From positions 94,242-158,241 of the forward strand of contig QANZ01010003.1 of the NCBI GenBank assembly GCA_003254925.1: a stretch of DNA of 64,000 nucleotides, read 5' to 3'. The notes under the pieces are model-generated. The model saw nothing but the letters and a program-made list of their open reading frames with translations. It had not been told where the DNA came from and ran no database searches. A program made the translations under genes and the position numbers. The DNA is from Chamaecrista fasciculata (Eukaryota > Streptophyta > Magnoliopsida > Fabales > Fabaceae). Shown in pieces: positions 36,563-47,735 of this stretch (position 1 is the first letter of the stretch; each line of letters starts with the position of its first letter).

Positions 36563-37170
36563 GCCAATAGTGACACTATGTCAATTCTCCACGAGGTAAC
36601 AATTAATAAACCTCTTCCTAATGTTTAAATTAAAGGTAAATTACACTTTGGTAGCCTGTTCTATTGACCGATTTCACTTTGGTACCCTGTTATTTCAAAA
36701 GTGACACTTTGGTTCCCTTTTCTTTGCACCGTTAACATTTTGATACAATATTTTTTCAAAAGTAACATTTTGGTACCTTGTTCTTTGCACCGTTAACACT
36801 TTGGTACCCTAACAAAGTTAAAACAGGGTAACAAATCATGAAAGAACAGGGTACCAAAGTGAAACCGATCCATAGAACAGGATATTAAAATGTTAACGGT
36901 GCAAAGAACATGATATTAAAGTATCACTTTTGAAATAACAAGATACCAACGTAAATCGGTCCATAGAACAGGATACCAAATTGTAATTTACCCTTAAATT
37001 AAACTTAGTAGAATAGGACAGATTGAGTTGATATTTATCTCATGAATTGCATTGTGCAGCCATGTGTGGGAAAGGAAACATGTGCTATTATTGATGTTTG
37101 AGAGAAGACGTTTGGTGCAACAAGCTGTGAAGATATTGTGAAGAGGCTTGCTTTAGAGGCAGTTTGCTAG
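36563..37170 (+). pseudogene. 3' fragment of a beta-galactosidase gene (end of exon 16, last intron, exon 17)
   Basis: 36563-36595 matches the end of exon 16 of the gene at 21592 (caatagtgacact.tgtcaat), followed by the same intron start, and 37060-37170 matches exon 17 through its TAG. The intron is retained, so this was a DNA-level copy. Exon 17 has an extra att and an internal TGA (gtttgagag against gtttcagag). A small MULE sits in the intron. The fragment abuts the copia relic directly. Confidence 0.85.
36634..36993. mobile_element. MULE of the GGGTAAATTAC family inside the beta-galactosidase fragment
   Basis: The inverted ends (a)GGTAAATTACACTTTGGTA and TACCAAATTGTAATTTACCC are flanked by a 9-bp duplication TTAAATTAA (36625-36633 and 36994-37002). 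The interior is made of repeated, inverted blocks such as ctttggtaccctgtt and gttaac. No coding sequence. Confidence 0.82.
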
Positions 37171-38123
37171 AGCTTTTAGTTTTAATGAGTTTCTGAAGTA
37201 CTTTTTAATTTACTTATTTTAGTTTGAGAATTTGAAATATTTGCCATCGCTTCAAAAAGAAGAGGTTGTGGCAGAATGCTTAATGCTTAAACCAAGTTTT
37301 CATAAATAATGAATCAAAATGATGATTATTATTAATCAGTGTTCAATGGAGACTATAACACTACCTTTTGGACCACTGCGTGGTGCACGATCAAATTAAA
37401 TGTATGAGCCATAGAAAACAAGTCATTGGAAATTGTATAATCCTGTTCATTAACAGAGTATGAGACAGGATAATAAGAGAAGCCCAAACTGAAAACTAAA
37501 TATGCAGTCTTGTTTTACAAATTTGTGATATATAACAAAACAAATGGTGCTAGGATATTACATGATAATCATAAAGTTCAGCTGGCTGATTTAATGGTCC
37601 AGATGAAGCATCACAATTTGAGATGATTTGGATATCAGGATAAGCAAGTTTGCATAATAATTCAGAATCTTAAAGCAAAATCAAATTAGCCAAATCTGGC
37701 CTAATCACTCCAAACAAATATGTATTAGTTAGAATTGTTTGTTTATCAAATTAGTCAAACAATATGTATTCATATAAGCTTGACATGAAATAATTACAAT
37801 ATTTTCTTTAAAATTAAATTATATTTTTTATCTTATTATTCTTTTAAATATCTAAAAATATATTAATTAAATAATGATAGATCATATGCAAAAAATTGAA
37901 AAATTCTCAAAATGGATTTTAAAAGTTAGAGATGAGAGTATTAATTAATGGCTCTAATGATAGTGAGAGTGAAATAGATATACCATAAATTTTTATAAAA
38001 GACTCAATAAATTCCATTATGTACACCATTAAGTCATTAACCACCCCCAAAAGCAGGAACTAACATGTTTCTCAAACAAGTTTTTATTTGGCTAAAGAGA
38101 GTGAAGAGTTTTGACTTTTGAGG

Positions 38124-38634
38124 TATTTTCTATTTAAACTTCAATTTTGGCTGATTTTTCCTTACATTGTGCTATATTTTTTGTTACTAACATTGTTTTT
38201 CTTTTCTTTTGTGTTCATGTGATCATATCATTATATATGATTTCATTGCAGAGCTTGCTTATACAATAGAAGTAACTGAGAAATGTGATGTTTATAGTTT
38301 TGGAGTGTTAGCTTTGGAAATACTCATGGGGAAGCATCCAAGAGATCTCATATTGTCTCACTTCTCAGCATCCTCTTCTTCAACAGAACCATCTGCAGCA
38401 TCAATGTATTCTATGGCATTGAAGGATCATGTGTGTGACCAAAGGCTTCCTTATCCTCAGAACTCTGATGCTAAGGATGTGATCTCTATTGCAAAAATTG
38501 CCTTTGGTTGCTTAACTGAAAGTCCACGTTCTCGCCCAACCATGGAGCAAGTATGTAAGGAGCTTCTCATGCCAAAATTGCCTCTTCCAATTCCATTTCA
38601 CAGTGTCACAATTGGAGACCTCATTTGAACACTA
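38124..38634 (+). pseudogene. Orphan last exon and intron of an LRR receptor kinase
   Basis: 38124-38251 matches the 3' end of exon 1 and the intron of the kinase at 32047. 38252-38628 is the last exon ([18 protein letters not shown] to IGDLI), open throughout. No LRR, transmembrane or N-lobe sequence precedes it, so it cannot make a kinase. Its 3' flank to about 38850 also matches the pseudogene's 3' UTR. Confidence 0.85.
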
Positions 38635-38855
38635 TTGATCTTCATCAATATTGCTTTACTGTGTATATATGTATGTACTTTGTTTCCCATATTTCAATTA
38701 TGTCTTTTTCTCAATTTATGTACTAGCTTGTACGAGAATAATAAATCAACTTTTAATTTGCCATATGTTTTAGCTACTCTCTGATCAAGTGGTGCTCATC
38801 ATTTTTCTCTTAATTATGAATCTTTTGTTATGCATATATATATATATATATATAA

Positions 38856-39905
38856 GGGTAAAATACAAGAAAGGTACATGTGGTTTGGCCTAATCTCACT
38901 TTTATGACGTGTGGTTTCAAAAGTTGCATATTAGGTACCTGTGTGTTTCGATGTTAAACAGAAGCAGTACTTGTGTAATTTTCCGTTAAATTTTTGACGG
39001 AAAAAGTAGTACTTGAGGTTTCAAAAGTTGCACATTAGGTACTTGTGGTTTTGCTGAAGCTTGAACTACATATTAGCTTCATATTTTGAACATTAAACGA
39101 TGAAACCCAACACTCTCTTCATCTTCATCATCATCTTCTTCTCATAAACTCAACAAACCCTCATTTCTCATACGAATTTCAAATTCCACTCATCAAATTA
39201 AATCAGAAATCACACACACACACACATAGATATACATTAATCAGAAATCACCCGAATTATCATCTCCAAATTTCTCGGCGGATTTTGAAGCAATTTCAAA
39301 GATTTAGGGTTTCTAATTTGATTTGATGAAATTAGGGTTGTTGAAATTGCAGATCGAAGAGGGTTTCTGTAATACCCCAAGGTACCATGTTAGACATTAG
39401 ACTTAGCATTTGACTTAAAAGTAAATTGTGTAGTTAATCTAGAAGTCCTTATGAGCTTGTGGTTAAATTTTGAGAGCAACCTGACAAAAAAATTTTATCC
39501 GTGTTTCATTTTAATTTTATTATAAGACACTTTTGAGTAAGAAATAATAAATTATAGATATAATATTTTTGAAAAGAAAATATATATTTGGAACCTACTA
39601 TTTTCAATGAATCCAACAATATAATTTTTTTCAAAAATCTCTATTTCTAGAACTTTTGAGTTTTAGGGACTGTTTTGAAAGAATTTAAATGTTTTTGGGC
39701 AATACTATGGATCTAGCCTCTTTCTCCTTGCATCAGAATTACTTTTTTGCCCCCCCAAATTTGGCCAAAATAGCAAAACAACCCTTTCTTTAACGGAAAA
39801 TTACACAAGTACTGCTTCTGTTTAACGGCGAAACACACAGGTACCTTATGTGCAACTTTTGAAACCACACGTCATAAAAGTGAGATTAGGCCAAACCACA
39901 AGGTA
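38856..39905. mobile_element. MULE about 1.05 kb with non-MULE filler, sibling of the element at 55173
   Basis: It starts GGGTAAAATACAAGAAAGGT; the interior matches 55173-56245 nearly throughout. Its right end is shortened (ggccaaaccacaaggtaaatt), so no clean 9-bp duplication is visible. The middle holds sequence that looks like a plant gene 5' end (a catcttcatcatcatcttct run, then gatttagggtttct) and a segment starting tgtaataccccaaggtacca, both probably picked up from elsewhere. Confidence 0.78.
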
Positions 39906-40385
39906 AATTATATAATATAGATGATGCTTTTATTTTATGTAGATAATTCTTGCACCCGCATACACTACCCATATTTAACTATAGGGTAAATTACATAAAA
40001 GGGCCCTGTGGTTTGGTCCTATCTTAGTTAGGGCCCCTGTGGTTTAAAACGTTACAGTTAGGGTCCGTGTGGTTTGCTCCGTTAACAAAAAAGGTCCTGA
40101 GATACATTTCCGTCTAAAATTTAACGAAAATTTTGGCTAAAATACCATTTTAAGACCCTAGCTATTACTTTTTATGCGTTTGAGTCCCTATTTGTATGAA
40201 AGGACTTTGACGGAAAAAAAAAAAAGAAAAGTTTTGTGGTGATAAATGACATTTTCCCTTGAACTTTATAGAATGCATTAACTAAAACTCTTCTATTCGC
40301 TTATGAATCTGGAAACTTCAAATCCCCCTGTATCAAGTTTGTTTGATTCGTAATTTTCTCAAATTTCGAAAACTCATCAGTTTCT

Positions 40386-40443
<58 letters not shown>

Positions 40444-40456
40444 TTCTCAAACCTCT

Positions 40457-40557
40457 CATGAATGGACTCTCCTTCTCGTTTACCAGTTCTGCTACCTCAT
40501 TTTCCTCTTCGCTTTCTCTCTCCTCTCCACCACCTCTGTCATTTTCACCGTCTTTTC
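40457..40557 (+). pseudogene. Possible captured membrane-protein fragment
   Basis: The + frame reads HEWTLLLVYQFCYLIFLF followed by AFSLLSTTSVIFTV, one long hydrophobic segment resembling a conserved helix of uncharacterised plant membrane proteins. It is only about 33 codons, preceded by a poly-serine stretch from the TCA repeat. The parent gene was not identified. Confidence 0.4.
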
Positions 40558-40950
40558 TCGAGGTTATGGAACCAAAGCTCGTTATGGCGACGGCGGAGGG
40601 TGTATCCCGTCCGTTCAGATGCAGAATAATGAATTTTTCGAGGTTGAAGGGCTCGAATTGAGAAGGGCTTGATAGGGAATTTATTAAGATGTTCTCGATG
40701 CCGTAGAATTGGGACTCTGAAATCAGATCTTGAAAATCGTATGCTTTGGCTTTGGAGGCAAGATTACCTGTTCGTATAAGGGAAAGAAGGATAGCGAACA
40801 ACTCAGGGGAGAGGATTGAGATTCAGGGACGGAGTTGGCGATCTTGGCGAAGAAAGACTTGGAGCCTCCAGAATTGAGAATCTGCTTCGTGGTTTGGAAG
40901 AATTGGCCTCTCCCATCGATGGTGATTATGTTAGAGTCAGATTTGGGATG
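40558..40950 (-). pseudogene. BTB/POZ (T1-type) gene fragment captured by the Pack-MULE
   Basis: Minus-strand reading gives ITIDGRGQFFQTTKQILN, then after a frameshift LFAILLSLIRTGNL, SKAKAYDFQDLISESQFYG and NSLSSPSQFEPFNLEK. This order (GG.xF.TT, RTG.L, SEFYG) is that of the T1-like BTB domain in plant BTB/POZ proteins with WD40-like repeats (Arabidopsis At5g41330 type, from memory). A stretch between the first two blocks is missing, so it is broken. It lies wholly inside the MULE, in the opposite orientation to the adjoining membrane-segment fragment. Confidence 0.7.
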
Positions 40951-41231
40951 AAAGAATGAAGAGGGAAAATGTCATTTATTACCACAAAATTTTTCTTTTT
41001 TTGCATTAAAGTCTTTTCATATAAATAGGGACTCAAACGCATAAAAAGTAATAGTTAGGGTCTTAAAATAGTATTTTAGCCAAAATTTCCGTCAAATTTC
41101 AGAAGAAAATATATCTCAGGACCCTTTTTGTTAACAGAGCAAACCACAAGGACCCTAACTGTAACGTTTTAAACCACAGGGACCCTAGCTGAAATAGGGC
41201 CAAACTACAGAGCCTTTTGTGTAATTTACCC

Positions 41232-42091
41232 TTAACTATATATAAGATTCTACCTATGATTGCATTGGCCATATAATATAATATAATAAAGATTATTATT
41301 ATTCTTATAATCAAGTTTATATGTGATAAATATATATAATAAAATAAATTTATGCCTAGTTCCACTTTCATTTATGACACAGAGAAAGATGAAGACATTA
41401 TATAAATAAATAGTAAGTACCAAGTAGGAACTTTCAAATTTGACATTAATTTTTAGATGAACAAGTTGATTTCTCCACGTCTCTATTTTGTCTTGAAGGA
41501 GAAAGTTCAAGTAGACTGCAAATCCGCCTCCTCCGCCGCCGCCTCTTCCTCCGATTTTGAGTTTTCCAGCTCCGCCGTCTCCCCCCCGCAAATCCGCCTC
41601 CTCCGCCGCTGCCGACGACCTCTTCTACAACGGCCAGCTCTTACCTCTCCATCTCCCCAGTTATGCAAAACTTGCCTAGTTCCACTTTCATAAAACCTCT
41701 TGTTTAAAAGTCTTGGTCTTTACGGAGAAAGGTGAAGCAGCTAGTTAGGCACTTTCAAATTTAAAATTAATTTTTAGATAAACAAGTTGATTTTTCTTCA
41801 CATCTCAGAGAAGCCGCTATTTTGTCTTTAGGGATAAAGTTCAAATAGACTATATTGCATTATATGAGTCACTTTTCTTGGAATCTTGGAATCTTTAGTT
41901 ACGTTCTTTTCTTGGTCTCCCACTTTATGAGTCACTTTTCTTCTGTCAGTCACTAGGAAATTGCCTCAAAGTAGTGAAAGCAGCCTCCTTCATCACACCA
42001 AGCTGCTACCACTTCCATATATATACACATCCATCTAACATCCTTACTCACGAGCTTTTGATTTACATATTCTTCCATAGATATCTAATTA
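41232..42091 (+). promoter_or_regulatory. Promoter region of the intact LRR kinase, with an inserted gene fragment
   Basis: A TATA-like ccatatatataca (about 42016-42027) lies about 70 bases before the ATG. The region holds two similar blocks (ctagttccactttcat; aacaagttgatttctcc; atagactgca), and pieces of the same block recur at 50030-50280 and 52140-53000, so it is a duplicated kinase upstream segment. A MAKR-like fragment sits at 41519-41663. Confidence 0.55.
41519..41663 (+). pseudogene. MAKR/BKI1-like gene fragment in the kinase promoter
   Basis: GC-rich block, unlike the AT-rich surroundings, reading SASSAAASSSDFEFSSSAV and then, in another frame, ADDLFYNGQLLPLHLP. DFEFS followed by a D(D/E)LF..GQLLPLHLP motif is characteristic of plant membrane-associated kinase regulators. 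The segment aatccgcctcctccgccgc occurs twice in it. It is too short and frame-broken to be functional; capture by a transposon is likely but no borders were found. Confidence 0.65.
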
Positions 42092-45000
42092 ATGAGCGAT
42101 ATAATAATGTGGTTAGCATTTGTGTTACTAATAATGTTCACTTCTTCTTCTTCATCTCTGCTTGTTTCTTCACAAAGCAATGAAGCAAAAGCTCTGCTGA
42201 TGTGGAAAGCAAGCCTTGATAGCCAAAGCCAAGCTGTGTTGTCTTCATGGAGTACCACTAATCTCTCAAGCCTGTGTGATAATTGGGTTGGAATTACATG
42301 TGATGTGTCCAATTCATCCATTTCCCATGTAAACGTTACTAATTTGGGATTAAGAGGTACGCTTCACAATCTCAATTTCTCATCATTCCCTAATCTCCAA
42401 GTCATAGATTTACAAAACAACTCCTTCTATGGGACTATTCCTTACCACATTGGTGAGCTTTCTAGTGTTAGCACTATAAATTTCCGGTCCAATTATTTCT
42501 CTGGTAGCATTCCATTAAGTATTATCAATTTATCCACACTCTCCTATATTTCTTTTGCTTTTAATAATCTTTCTGGACCAATTCCACCCGAGATCACAAA
42601 AATGACCAGTCTGAATGTGTTAGATTTAAGTGATAATCCTTATGACAGTGGCAATATTCCAGAAGATATAGGGGCACTCAGTAATCTAACATTTCTTGGA
42701 ATCCAAGGCTCGAGCCTCTCAGGACCTATTCCTATTGCCATTGGCAAATTGGTGAATCTTAGCCAACTATTGCTTGGACATAATAATCTTTCTGGTTTTA
42801 TCCCCCCAGAAATTGGGAATTTGATGAACCTCAGCATACTGCTTCTGAATGATAATAAGCTTTCTGGCTCCATCCCCAAAGAAATTGGCAAATTGATGAA
42901 ACTCAATAAATTGTCACTTTCATTCAATACCCTTTCTGGTTCTATCCCAAAAGAAATTGCCAAATTGATGAACCTCACCAATTTGTGGCTTAACAACAAT
43001 CAGCTTTATGGTTCCATCCCCAAAGAAATTGGGAACTTGATAAACCTCAACCTATTGTGGCTTAATGATAATAAGCTTTCTGGCTCCATCCCCAAAGAAA
43101 TTGGCAAATTGATGAAACTCAATGAATTGGCACTTTCGACCAATACCCTTTCTGGTTCTATCCCAAAAGAAATTGCCAAATTGATGAACCTCACCAATTT
43201 GTGGCTTCACCATAATCAGCTTTCTGGTTCCATCCCCAAGGAAATTGGGAACTTGATGAACCTCAACCTATTGTGGATTTATAGTAATAATCTTTCTGGC
43301 TCCATCCCCAAAGAAATTGGCAAGTTGATGAACCTAAACGACTTGCGTCTTCATAATAATACGCTTTTTGGTCTCATCCCCGAAGAAATTGGCAAATTGA
43401 TGAATCTCCAAATGTTGTGTCTGCGGATTAATGAGCTTTCTGGTTCCATTCCTCAAGAAATTGGAATGTTGAATCAAGTTAATGAACTTGACTTGTCAAG
43501 TAACTATCTCTCTGGTACTATCCCTGCTGCTATAGGAAACATGACCAATTTAAAACATCTTTATCTTTATGGTAATAGCATCTCAGGGTCAATTCCAAAG
43601 GAAGTTGGGAACCTCTATTCTCTTGAAGTAATGCAACTAGTAGGAAATAATATATCTGGGTCAATCCCACCATCTATAGGGAGCTTGACCAACTTGTATG
43701 ATCTTAGGCTTCAACAAAACAATCTTTCTGGATCAATTCCTTCTAGTATTGGAAATCTGACAAAGCTCTCTGCTCTAGTTTTGTTCACGAACAAGCTTAG
43801 TGGTGAACTTCCAATGGAAATGAATAACATTACCAATTTGGTTATCTTGCAGTTATATGACAACAATTTCATTGGCCATCTTCCACAAAACATTTGTTTT
43901 GGTGGGTCACTCACGAGCTTCAGCGCTAGCAAGAACCATTTCAATGGACCAATTCCTAGAAGCTTGAAGAACTGTTCTAGTCTTGTTCGAGTTAGGCTTG
44001 AAAGTAACAAGCTAACTGGAAATATTGCAGATGATTTTGGTGTATATCCAAACCTGGATTACATTGATTTAAGTGGCAATGAACTTTATGGTCACTTGTC
44101 AACCAATTGGGGGAAATGCCATAATCTTACAAGCCTTAAGATCTCTAACAATCATATATCAGGTGGTATCCCACTAGAATTATGCAACGCATCAAAGTTA
44201 CACATGCTTGATTTGTCTTTAAACCACTTGACAGGGAGAATTCCAAATGAATTGGGTCAGTTGGCATCATTGATTGAGCTTTCACTAAACAACAATCGAT
44301 TTTCAGGAAACATTCCTAGTGAAATAGGAACACTACTACAACTTACACGAGTGAATCTTGCGGCAAACCAATTGAGTGGCTCAATTCCTGAACAGCTTGG
44401 AAGGCTGCTTAACTTGTGGCAGTTGAATTTGAGCAGAAATCATTTCACGAACCTTCCTTCAAGTCTTGGCCAATTACAACATCTTCAAGATCTTGATCTT
44501 AGTGAGAATTATTTAAAGGGGGCAATCCCGACGATGCTTGGAGAGTTACAACAACTAGAAAAGTTGAACATATCGCATAATAATTTCTCTGGCAATGTTC
44601 CTTCAAGTTTTGCTGATATGAAAAGCTTGGTATTGGTTGACATATCATATAACCAGTTAGAGGGGTCGATTCCAAATATTTTAGCCTTTCGTAATGTTTC
44701 CTTTGAAAGATTGAGAAACAACATAGGCTTATGTGGCAACGTAACCGGCTTGCCAGTTTGCCCAGCATCAAATAATGGTCTCCATCATCAAAAGAGCAAC
44801 AAGGTTGTGATGTTTGCTATTTTCCTTCCTTTGGGTTGTATGTTGGTAGCAATACTCTTTTTGGGAGTTTTATATGTCATTCATCTCCGCATTGCAAGAA
44901 AAACAGAAAACCTAACAAGAGAAGCACAAACACAAAACCTGTTTGCAATATGGAGTTATGACGGGAAGATTGTGTATGAAAACATCATTGAAGCCACAGA

Positions 45001-46016
45001 AGAGTTTGATGAAAAGTATCTCATTGGGGTGGGAGGGCAAGCAAGTGTTTACAAAGCCGAGTTGCCCACAGGCCAAGTTGTTGCTGTGAAGAAACTTCAT
45101 TCTGCATCACAAGGGGAAATGTCCAATCTAAAGCATTTCACAAGTGAAGTTCGAGCTTTGACAGAAATCAGACATCGTAACATTGTGAAGCTATTTGGGT
45201 TTTGTTGGCATTCTTCATTCTCTTTCTTGGTCTACGAATTCCTCGAAGGTGGCAGCTTGGATAAGATACTCAGTAATGACACACAAGCAATTACCTTGGA
45301 TTGGTGTAAGAGGGCAAACATTGTTAAAGGTGTGGCCAATGCTCTATACTATATTCATCATGGATGCTCACCTCCTATAGTTCATCGTGACATCTCAAGC
45401 AAGAATGTGATTCTAGATTCAGACTATGAGCCTCACATTTCTGACTTCGGAACAGCCAAGCTTTTGTATCCGAACTCGAGCAATTGGACTTCATTTGCAG
45501 GCACCTTTGGCTATGCTGCTCCAGGTCTGGTACTTCATTCTATTCAAACTTCAAATCTTGACTGATTTTCCTTACATTGTGCTATATTTTATTATTACTA
45601 ATATAGTTTTTATTTTTTTTTGTTCCTGTGATCATATCATGATATATGATTTCATTGCAGAGCTTGCTTACACTATGGAAGTAACTGAGAAATGTGACGT
45701 TTATAGTTTTGGAGTGCTAGCTTTAGAAATACTCATGGGGAAACATCCAAGAGATCTCATATTGTCTCATTTCTCAGTATCCTCTTCAACAGAAACATCA
45801 ACAGCATCAATGTATTCTTTGTGTGACCAAAGGCTTCCTTATCCTTTAAACTCTGCTGCTAAAGATGTGATCTCTATTGCAAAAATTGCCTTTGGTTGCT
45901 TAACTGAAAGTCCACGCTCTCGCCCAACAATGGAACAAGTATGTAAGGAGCTTCTCATGCCAAAATTGCCTCTTTCAATGTCATTCCACAGTATCACAAT
46001 TGGAGATCTCATTTGA
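42092..46016 (+). CDS. LRR receptor kinase of the MIK2 type (LRR XII-b), intact
   Basis: Exons 42092-45524 and 45661-46016 join in phase (APE across the junction) to 1262 residues. Signal peptide about 1-29; LRR N-cap ([14 protein letters not shown]) to about 70; roughly 30 leucine-rich repeats of 24 residues to about 870; transmembrane helix about 905-930 ([20 protein letters not shown]); kinase about 970-1235 with VAVKKLH (Lys near 999), HRD (about 1096) and DFG (about 1117), so an RD-type active site. The glycine loop is GVGGQASVY, with Ala where the third Gly usually is. The last exon lacks about seven residues (MYSLCDQRL) that other copies have ([15 protein letters not shown]). MIK2-type receptors sense secreted peptides and wall damage at the plasma membrane; the ligand here is unknown. 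It is the only intact copy in the cluster. Confidence 0.92.
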
Positions 46017-47520
46017 ACATAATATTGAACTTTCAAGTTCGAGCTGAAGTATTGAACTCCTTATAATTAATTAACCTTTTTTTCTCTAATTTCCGATGTA
46101 GTGATCTCTCCCCTGTTAGAATTTTTGTGTGGATTAGTATTAATATATTCTAAGATTAATATTTGTGTTTACTGATAAGTAATTAATTTATCGTAAGTTT
46201 GAATAAGAATAGATTGGGTTCATATTAATTGTGGTAATCCGTGATAGGTTGGATTATCCACAAGCCTGCCGGGACCGAGCTAAGAACCCCAAGTCACGTC
46301 CGAAGAGTATTAGTAATTATCCCATTAAATTACTAATACATATATGGAGTTTGAGAATGTTAAAGGGACTGTTTTGTAATTATGTTTAAGGACCATTTTG
46401 AAATATTCACTAATAGGCTAATTAGTGAATATTTTGGGTATATATAGACCAAACATGTTGTCATACTCATGGTCCCTTTTTTGCCAAGTTTTGGTCCCTT
46501 TCTTAGCTCAACATATAAACACTCCATTTAGCTCACTCTTTGGATGTTGTGGCTTGAATATTTTAGCTTCATTCAAGATCAATATCAACTCTAAGTTAGT
46601 GATTTTATCTCCCACACTCGGATTTATTTCCATCATTCCCAGCCCATGTGTAGTAATAAAAATAATTGAAAAGAAAGCAAGAGAGGGTGAGTACTTAAAA
46701 AAAAAAAAAAATTTACTTCCTGCAAGTTTGAGCTGATAACAAAAAAAAAAAATTAAAGCCTAAATTAAAAAAAAAAAGAGATATTAACTTAAGCATGTAG
46801 CTTATTAATTAAGTACGATGAATTCTAAGTATGTTTTTGGGCCAAAAGTCATGAAATTTCGACTAAAAAAACTATTATTCACTACCTCATATTATTTCAT
46901 TCTAATCCAACTCGCCCTTATAAGTTATAACTTGAAGTCAAAGATGAATTATTGGATAAAAAATGTTTAAGATGGACTGGCGTACGTTAATAACTACAAG
47001 ACCCTTTTAATATTTTTAGATGACTATACTTATAATCCTTCAACCACTTAATTATTATTAACATCCATAAGTTTTTGGAAGACCAAACCCTATAGGTTAT
47101 ATAAGGATTAACACTTATTTTGTGCCATTATTTGACATGATTTCTCAACAATATTTAGTGTGGCAAATTGACTTATTTTCTAACACTTATTTTTGTTACT
47201 GCGAACTATAGCATTTTGTAATACTCATTCTATAGAAACTTCCCACAGTCAAAATAAACATTCCTAAAAATATATTTAGTTCATGATTCTCTTTTTTTGA
47301 ATGAAGAAACAATAGCTTAAATTGTTTGAGAATTAATATATGAATTATGAAAGGAAAAAGTAACAGTGATTATATTATTCATTATTAAGTATGGTAATGA
47401 TTTATTAATAGAAGTTTTTAATTACCTCTTGTTTATTTACAAGCAAAACTGAGAAAAAAATCTTGGACAAAATTGACAAATTGGTTATGATTTATCAGCA
47501 GTGACTATATTAACTATTCA
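46017..47520. other. Intergenic region downstream of the intact LRR kinase
   Basis: After the 3' UTR, 46123 to about 46650 starts TGTTAGAATTTTTGTGTGG and contains a TATA-like gtatatatagac (about 46438). It may be an LTR fragment, but no paired end or target duplication was found. The rest is AT-rich with no gene seen. Confidence 0.4.
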
Positions 47521-47735
47521 TTAACCTCTTGTATATATACTTCCCTTGAAATTTGATCCTGTGATGCTATTATTATAAAGATAATAAAGATATCTTAACT
47601 TGCTCATCTTTCCTATAGCAGCGCAGGGAAGTGTACCTCTTAAAATAATCCCAAATTTGTACATCTTAATTAATCCCAAATTTGTAACGTTTATATGAGA
47701 GACATATGAGTTATTGGAAAATAGATTTTTGTAGC
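47521..47735 (-). pseudogene. Antisense LRR receptor kinase relic
   Basis: The minus frame reads SYVSHINVTNLGL, then RGTLPCAAIGKMSKLRYLYY and LYNNSITGS. These match two separate parts of the kinase at 42092: [15 protein letters not shown], and [20 protein letters not shown]. It is a heavily deleted remnant, on the opposite strand to the other copies. Confidence 0.7.

Larger units (their letters stand above)
35330..38123. other. Region between LRR kinase fragments: 3' UTR, copia relics, beta-galactosidase fragment
   Basis: The 3' UTR of the pseudogene runs into AT-rich sequence, then the copia relic (36172-36562), the beta-galactosidase fragment (36563-37170) and unclassified sequence. At 37369-37400 a stretch (ggaccactgcgtggtgca) also occurs at 50134 near copies of the kinase promoter. 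The part 34526-37368 as a whole is duplicated at 58267-60863. Confidence 0.65.
39984..41231. mobile_element. Pack-MULE of 1.25 kb carrying gene fragments
   Basis: The ends GGGTAAATTACATAAAAGGG and (complement) GGGTAAATTACACAAAAGG are inverted repeats, flanked by a perfect 9-bp duplication TTAACTATA (39975-39983 and 41232-41240). The inverted arms continue for about 250 bp each. The 700-bp centre is not arm sequence but holds gene-like fragments: a membrane-segment piece on + (about 40457-40557) and a BTB/POZ piece on - (about 40558-40950), after a (TCA)n tract (about 40391-40443). No transposase is present. Confidence 0.85.

Noticed and set aside
40391-40443. Poly-serine protein from the TCA repeat
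   Set aside because: It is a microsatellite inside a MULE, not evidence for a functional Ser-rich protein.
46123-46650. Complete solo LTR starting TGTTAG
   Set aside because: No matching CA end or 5-bp duplication could be found, so it is mentioned only as a possible fragment.
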